Assembly: GCA_036269975.1 (NCBI GenBank)
Contig: DATBDL010000218.1
Coordinates: 1-10,274, forward strand
Length of the DNA: 10,274 bases
Origin: DATEPR01 sp036269975
GTDB taxonomy: Bacteria; Actinomycetota; Actinomycetes; Mycobacteriales; Pseudonocardiaceae
Direction of reading: 5' to 3'
Position numbers and translations under genes: made by a program
The notes under the pieces: model-generated
What the model was told of the DNA's origin: nothing
The model's database searches: none
Seen by the model: only the letters and a program-made list of their open reading frames with translations
Part shown: positions 7,005 through 10,274 of the stretch, one piece after another
Position numbering within the stretch: position 1 is the first letter of the stretch
Layout of the letters: the number at the start of each line of letters is the position of its first letter

Positions 7005-7906
7005 GAGGCCGTCGACGTGGCCTGGGTGATCGTCACCGCAGTCTTCGGCTTGCCGTCGTTCGGGGTGGCGGCTCCGCTGCTCGGGTCGGTGCCCGGCGTG
7101 ATGCCGGCAGCCTCGATCTTCGCCAGGGTGGTCAGGCCGGCCGGCGTGACCGTGCCGAACACCGTGTAGTCCGGCGGGAGCTGGGAATCCTTGTACACCA
7201 AGAAGAACTGGCTGCCACCGGAATCCGGCTGACCGCTGTTGGCCATCGCCACCGTGCCGGCCGGGTAGATCGACGGCGATTCCTGGCCGGAGGGGGGCGG
7301 CGCCGTCGTCGGCACCGGCTTCAGCGTCTTCGGCTTCTCGTCCGGGATGGTGTAGCCGGGGCCGCCGCTGCCGCTGCCGGTCGGGTCGCCGCACTGCAAC
7401 ACGAACAGCGGGTTCGGGTCCGGGTAGTCGGTCTCGCGGTGGCACGGGGTGTTGTCGAAGAACTTCTGGGTGACCAGGTACTGCATGCTCTGCACCGTGC
7501 AGGGCGCCTCGGTCCGGTCCAGGGTCAGCGGGATGTCGCCCGCACTCGTCTTGAGGTCGACGGTCACCGTGCCGGTCTTCGGCGTCGCAGCCGGGTCCGG
7601 CGGGAGTTGCACGTTCTTCCCGGTCGGCGCCGGGGTGGACGGCGTCGTCGTGTACTTGCACGGGCCCTTCGACGTCACCGACGGCGTGGTCGGTGTCGTC
7701 GGGGGCGTACTGGACGAGCCCGCTGCCGAGTTCGAGCCGTGGCCCAGGGTCGTGACCAGGTAGATTCCCCCGACCACGAGGACCACCGCGACCACGGTCA
7801 CGATGACTTGGGTCATCCTGCGACGCTTCTGTTTCTCGGCGCGACGCGACATCTGGCGTTCCAGTTTGCGCTTCGCTGCCTGGCGTCGCTGCTCGTTACT
7901 CGGCAC
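7001..7906 (-). CDS. ppiB: Cyclophilin-type peptidyl-prolyl isomerase, membrane-anchored
   Basis: This is a 301-residue type II membrane protein. A very basic cytoplasmic N-terminus (residues 7-30, rich in Lys/Arg, containing AKRKLERQ) is followed by one membrane segment (about 33-51), a Ser/Thr/Pro linker (58-80) and an extracytoplasmic cyclophilin domain (about 112-297). Motifs are CHR (155-157), FVLQCGDP (168-175), GGPGY (181-185), MANSG (221-225), SGGSQFFLVY (229-238) and YTVFGTV (247-253). R157, F168, Q171 and F234/F235 match the canonical active site. Cys83, 136, 155 and 172 are shared with the paralogue and, from memory, with M. tuberculosis PpiB (Rv2582), which also has the basic tail and anchor. 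The GTG at 7906 is chosen because of a strong Shine-Dalgarno and because that protein aligns from here. Longer in-frame extension to 8191 lacks both. It is the first gene of a two-gene operon divergent from the hydrolase gene. Confidence 0.92.
   Translation of the reverse strand: MPSNEQRRQAAKRKLERQMSRRAEKQKRRRMTQVIVTVVAVVLVVGGIYLVTTLGHGSNSAAGSSSTPPTTPTTPSVTSKGPCKYTTTPSTPAPTGKNVQLPPDPAATPKTGTVTVDLKTSAGDIPLTLDRTEAPCTVQSMQYLVTQKFFDNTPCHRETDYPDPNPLFVLQCGDPTGSGSGGPGYTIPDEKPKTLKPVPTTAPPPSGQESPSIYPAGTVAMANSGQPDSGGSQFFLVYKDSQLPPDYTVFGTVTPAGLTTLAKIEAAGITPGTDPSSGAATPNDGKPKTAVTITQATSTAS
7335..7396 (-). repeat. Repeat copy B shared by the two cyclophilin genes
   Basis: This is the counterpart of 6535-6596; the three mismatches are at 7361, 7368 and 7374. 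It lies in the membrane-anchored paralogue. Recombination between the copies would leave a single hybrid gene carrying the membrane anchor. Confidence 0.85.
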
Positions 7907-7909
7907 CTG

Positions 7910-7918
7910 CTCCCTCCC
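7910..7918 (-). promoter_or_regulatory. Strong ribosome binding site deciding the ppiB start
   Basis: On the minus strand the sequence reads GGGAGGGAG, with the GTG at 7906 following after CAG. The GGGAGG core is about six bases from the start codon. It fixes the start at 7906 rather than any of the in-frame positions further upstream. Confidence 0.75.
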
Positions 7919-8006
7919 AGGGGTATTCAGCCGACGGTGTGACAGCCGGAGTCTATGGGGGAGGGATATGCGCGGTGTGTGGCGGGCCGGTCCCGGTACG
8001 CTGTGA

Positions 8007-8026
8007 AGTGCCTGGCAGTGCCTGGG
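8007..8026 (+). repeat. 10-base tandem direct repeat upstream of the hydrolase gene
   Basis: AGTGCCTGGC (8007-8016) is followed at once by AGTGCCTGGG (8017-8026), nine of ten bases the same and about one helical turn apart. It lies just downstream of the TACGCT -10 candidate and about 100 bases before the hydrolase start, a position suited to an operator. No known operator is recognised. Confidence 0.6.
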
Positions 8027-8116
8027 CGTGGCCACTACCCATCTGCCCCGATCGCAATCCGACGGCGCTGTGGCGGCCGTATTACCTTGTGGCGCCTTGT
8101 TGTCGTGGTCGGATGC

Positions 8117-8121
8117 GGAGG
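8117..8121 (+). promoter_or_regulatory. Ribosome binding site deciding the hydrolase start
   Basis: GGAGG at 8117-8121 is six bases before the GTG at 8128. It supports that start over the in-frame ATG at 8113, which it would overlap, and over the upstream GTG at 7939. Confidence 0.8.
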
Positions 8122-8127
8122 TCTCTC

Positions 8128-8823
8128 GTGCTGGTCGTCGGGTTCCCCACGGGGGCGTTCCAGGCGAACTGTTACCTGCTCGCCTCGGCACCCGGCGCGC
8201 CCTGCGTGATCGTGGACCCCGGCCAGGACGCGGTCGACCCGGTGATGGACGCGATACGGGAGCACCGCCTCTCGCCGGTCGCCGTCCTGCTCACGCACGG
8301 CCACTTCGACCACACGTTCTCGGTCGCACCGATCTGCGACGGAACCGACATGCCGGCCTGGATCCACCCGGACGACCGGTACATGCTGGCCGACCCGGCC
8401 CGTGGCCTGAGCGCCGAGGCGCTCGCCTTCTTCGGCGGCCGGGTGACCATGCGCGAGCCGAGCGAGGTCCGGGAGCTGACCGACGGCGGCACGCTGGACC
8501 TGGCTGGGCTCTCGCTGACCGTCGACCACACCCCAGGCCATACCGGCGGGTCGGTGACGTTCCGGACCGACACCGAGGAGGGCGGACGGCTGCTGCTGTC
8601 CGGAGACACCCTGTTCGCCGGTTCGATCGGACGTTCCGACCTGCCCGGCGGCGATCCGGGCCGGCTGTCGGAGTCCTTGCGGGACAAGGTACTCACGCTG
8701 CCGGACGACACGGTGGTGCTGCCGGGCCACGGCCCGACGACGACCATTGGCCGCGAGCGCGTCAGCAACCCGTTCCTGCTCGAACTGCGTGACGCGCCGG
8801 CCGCCCCACACCGAGGACTGTGA
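8128..8823 (+). CDS. Metallo-beta-lactamase-fold hydrolase, glyoxalase II-like
   Basis: This is a cytoplasmic zinc-type hydrolase of 231 residues with no signal peptide. The metal-binding set is complete: THGHFDH (56-62) gives H57, H59, D61 and H62; TPGHTGGS (135-142) gives H138; SGDTLF (158-163) gives the bridging D160; LPGHG (198-202) gives H201. The opening FPTGAFQANCYLL (6-18) and IGRSDLPGG (167-175) are typical of the glyoxalase II-like branch. That branch includes the M. tuberculosis orthologue recalled upstream of hisS (Rv2581c). The substrate cannot be told from sequence. Actinobacteria generally use mycothiol rather than glutathione, so a classical hydroxyacylglutathione activity should not be assumed. 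Upstream in-frame codons back to 7939 are rejected because the family N-terminus and the Shine-Dalgarno both point to 8128. hisS follows after nine bases, so the two are probably one transcript. Confidence 0.9.
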   Translation: MLVVGFPTGAFQANCYLLASAPGAPCVIVDPGQDAVDPVMDAIREHRLSPVAVLLTHGHFDHTFSVAPICDGTDMPAWIHPDDRYMLADPARGLSAEALAFFGGRVTMREPSEVRELTDGGTLDLAGLSLTVDHTPGHTGGSVTFRTDTEEGGRLLLSGDTLFAGSIGRSDLPGGDPGRLSESLRDKVLTLPDDTVVLPGHGPTTTIGRERVSNPFLLELRDAPAAPHRGL

Positions 8824-8832
8824 CAACCCGCG

Positions 8833-10104
8833 ATGGCCACCTTCGCCGCCCCCAAGGGCATTCCGGAGTACTACCCACCCACCAGCGCGGCGTTCATCGC
8901 CGTGCGCGACACCCTGCTGCGCGCGTGCGCGCTGGCCGGCTACGGCTACATCGAGCTGCCGGTGTTCGAGGAGACCGCGTTGTACGCACGCGGTGTCGGC
9001 GAGTCGACCGACGTCGTGACCAAGGAGATGTACACGTTCGCCGACCGGGGTGACAGGTCGGTGACCCTTCGACCGGAGGGCACCGCCGGCGTCGTGCGTT
9101 CCGTCATCGAGCACGGCCTGGATCGGGGACAGCTCCCGGTGAAACTCTGCTACGCCGGACCGTTCTTCCGCTACGAGCAGCCGCAGGCCGGCCGCTACCG
9201 CCAGTTGCAGCAGGTCGGCATCGAGGCGATCGGCGTCGACGATCCCGCACTGGACGCCGAGGTGATCGCGGTTGCCGACGCCGGCTACCGCGCCGTCGGC
9301 CTGACCGGCTACCGGCTCGAACTGACGTCGCTGGGCGACGAGAACTGCCGGCCGGCCTACCGCGCCCTGTTGCAGGAATTTCTCCGCAAGCTGCCGCTGG
9401 ACGACGCGACGAGGCAGCGGGCCGAGCTGAACCCGTTGCGGGTACTGGACGACAAGCGGCCGGAGGTGCGGGCGCTGCTGGCCGACGTACCGCTGATGGT
9501 GGACCACCTGTGCGCCGAGTGCCGCGAGCACTTCGACCGGGTCAAGGGCTATCTCACCGAGCTCGGGGTCAAGTTCGCCGAGAACCCGAGGATGGTGCGC
9601 GGGCTGGACTACTACACGCGCACCACGTTCGAGTTCGTGCACGACGGCCTCGGTGCGCAGTCCGGCATCGGTGGCGGCGGCCGCTACGACCGGCTGATGG
9701 CGGAACTGGGCGGCGAGCCGAGGTCCGGGATCGGCTTCGGACTCGGCGTGGACCGGGTGCTGTTGTCGTTGCAGGCCGAGGGGACCTCGATCGGCGACAC
9801 GGCCTCGTGCGACGTGTACCTCGTGCCGCTCGGTGACGCGGCCAAGGCACGGCTGGTGGTCGTGGCGGGCGCGCTGCGATCAGCCGGGGTCCGGGTCGAC
9901 CTCGCCTACGGCGGCAAGGGCCTCAAGGGCATGATGCGCGGCGCCGACCGGTCCGGCGCCCGGTGCACGGTGGTGCTCGGCGAGCGCGACCTGGCCGACG
10001 GCACGGCGCAGCTCAAGGACATGGTCACCGGGGAGCAGCGGACGGTGCCGCTGGCCGACCTGGTGAGCGCGGTCGAACACGCGGTCGGGGACGGATCGGC
10101 ATGA
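8833..10104 (+). CDS. hisS: Histidine--tRNA ligase
   Basis: This class II aminoacyl-tRNA synthetase activates histidine with ATP and charges tRNA-His. It has 423 residues, the usual bacterial length. The opening FAAPKGIPEYYPP (4-16) is characteristic. LRPEGTAG (79-86) and motif 2 (FFRYEQPQAGRYRQLQQVG, 111-129; motif-2 Arg113) form the ATP/His site. MVRGLDYYTRTTFEF (254-268) is the HisRS-specific histidine A region. GIGGGGRYDRLM (278-289) and motif 3 GIGFGLGVDRVLL (299-311; Arg308) follow. The C-terminal anticodon-binding domain is about 325-415. In motif 2 the usual ERPQ reads EQPQ (Gln116). The ATG at 8833 fits the family start. The nearest Shine-Dalgarno-like GAGGA (8813-8817) is 15 bases away, so translation may depend on coupling with the hydrolase. 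Its stop overlaps the next gene as ATGA. Confidence 0.97.
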   Translation: MATFAAPKGIPEYYPPTSAAFIAVRDTLLRACALAGYGYIELPVFEETALYARGVGESTDVVTKEMYTFADRGDRSVTLRPEGTAGVVRSVIEHGLDRGQLPVKLCYAGPFFRYEQPQAGRYRQLQQVGIEAIGVDDPALDAEVIAVADAGYRAVGLTGYRLELTSLGDENCRPAYRALLQEFLRKLPLDDATRQRAELNPLRVLDDKRPEVRALLADVPLMVDHLCAECREHFDRVKGYLTELGVKFAENPRMVRGLDYYTRTTFEFVHDGLGAQSGIGGGGRYDRLMAELGGEPRSGIGFGLGVDRVLLSLQAEGTSIGDTASCDVYLVPLGDAAKARLVVVAGALRSAGVRVDLAYGGKGLKGMMRGADRSGARCTVVLGERDLADGTAQLKDMVTGEQRTVPLADLVSAVEHAVGDGSA

Positions 10105-10274
10105 CCGAACTGGCGACCCAGCGGATCTCGCTGGACCTACTGCCCGGCACGGTGCTCCGGCGCCGGGCCGCGGTGGTGTCCGGTGCCGGTGTGGTCGTCG
10201 GCGCGGGGCTGGGCAGCGTCATCGGCCTGTTCGCCGGCTGGGTCGCCGGGCTGGTGACGGCGGCCGTGCTCGCG
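10101..10274 (+). CDS. Unrecognised membrane protein, 5' part only
   Basis: An open frame starts at ATG 10101, overlapping the hisS stop as ATGA, and runs 58 codons to the window end without a stop. The overlap and the strong G/C third-position bias support a real gene. A short N-terminus and an Arg-rich patch (20-22) precede a hydrophobic, glycine-rich stretch (about 24-58), probably one or two membrane segments with the Arg patch in the cytoplasm. Glycines occur at 30, 34, 38, 42, 46 and 50, an unbroken every-fourth-residue zipper. I do not recognise the family, and the rest of the gene is needed. No separate ribosome binding site is obvious, so it is likely coupled to hisS. Confidence 0.7.
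   Translation, partial: MTELATQRISLDLLPGTVLRRRAAVVSGAGVVVGAGLGSVIGLFAGWVAGLVTAAVLA

Larger units (their letters stand above)
7907..8127. promoter_or_regulatory. Divergent promoter region between ppiB and the hydrolase gene
   Basis: These 221 bases separate divergent transcription units, so promoters for both should lie here. Plus-strand candidates are TACGCT (7997-8002), a plausible actinobacterial -10 without a clear -35, and GTGACA (7939-7944) with AGGGAT 17 bases later (7962-7967). On the minus strand TAGACT (complement of 7950-7955 region) is a possible -10, again without a good -35. A 10-base tandem repeat sits at 8007-8026. No small gene is supported: the hydrolase frame is open back to 7939, but that stretch has Trp/Cys/Pro-rich, non-family sequence. 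Confidence 0.45.

Noticed and set aside
7005..7661. Upstream extension of the lipoprotein cyclophilin frame through its neighbour
   Set aside because: This would overlap the other cyclophilin gene in another frame and would bury the lipoprotein signal peptide inside the protein.
7939..8127. Sixty-three-codon upstream extension of the hydrolase, or a separate small gene
   Set aside because: The residues do not resemble the family N-terminus, codon bias is weak, and a clear GGAGG site fixes the start at 8128.

Overview
This window is about 10 kb of GC-rich actinobacterial chromosome. GTG starts are frequent, third codon positions are strongly G/C, and the proteins look like those of Pseudonocardiales or mycobacteria. 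The family-level placement is inference. The gene order matches, from memory, the Mycobacterium tuberculosis block yajC-secD-secF-(lipoprotein)-apt-relA / ppiB / metallo-beta-lactamase-fold hydrolase-hisS. It reads as a core housekeeping locus. There is no mobile element, CRISPR array, tRNA, rRNA, phage gene or defence gene.

Layout. Bases 1-114 are the upstream flank of secD. secD (115-2055), secF (2057-3310) and apt (3313-3840) form a tight plus-strand operon with gaps of 1 and 2 bases. A 100-base gap with inverted and direct repeats precedes rel (3941-6238), the bifunctional (p)ppGpp synthetase/hydrolase. rel converges, with only 4 bases between stop codons, on two minus-strand cyclophilin-type peptidyl-prolyl isomerase genes. 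The first-transcribed (7906 to 7001) encodes a membrane-anchored form and the second (7004 to 6243) a lipoprotein; they share an ATGA stop/start overlap. A 221-base divergent intergenic region (7907-8127) follows. Then come a plus-strand metallo-beta-lactamase-fold hydrolase (8128-8823), hisS (8833-10104), and the first 58 codons of an unrecognised membrane protein that overlaps the hisS stop (10101 to the window end).

How the genes relate. SecD and SecF are the proton-motive-force-driven accessory subunits of the Sec translocon. Both cyclophilins appear to be Sec-exported and anchored outside the cytoplasmic membrane, where they could help fold secreted proteins; this link is inference from topology. 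Apt salvages adenine, and Rel makes and degrades the alarmone from purine nucleotides. HisRS charges tRNA-His, whose uncharged form is one of the ribosomal signals that activate Rel.

No undescribed system was found. The points most worth a second look are the tandem cyclophilin duplication with divergent anchors and pocket residues, the repeats upstream of rel and of the hydrolase gene, a six-glycine zipper in the last partial protein, a few unusual residues in conserved motifs (Rel, HisRS), and the apparent lack of the lipoprotein gene usually found between secF and apt.
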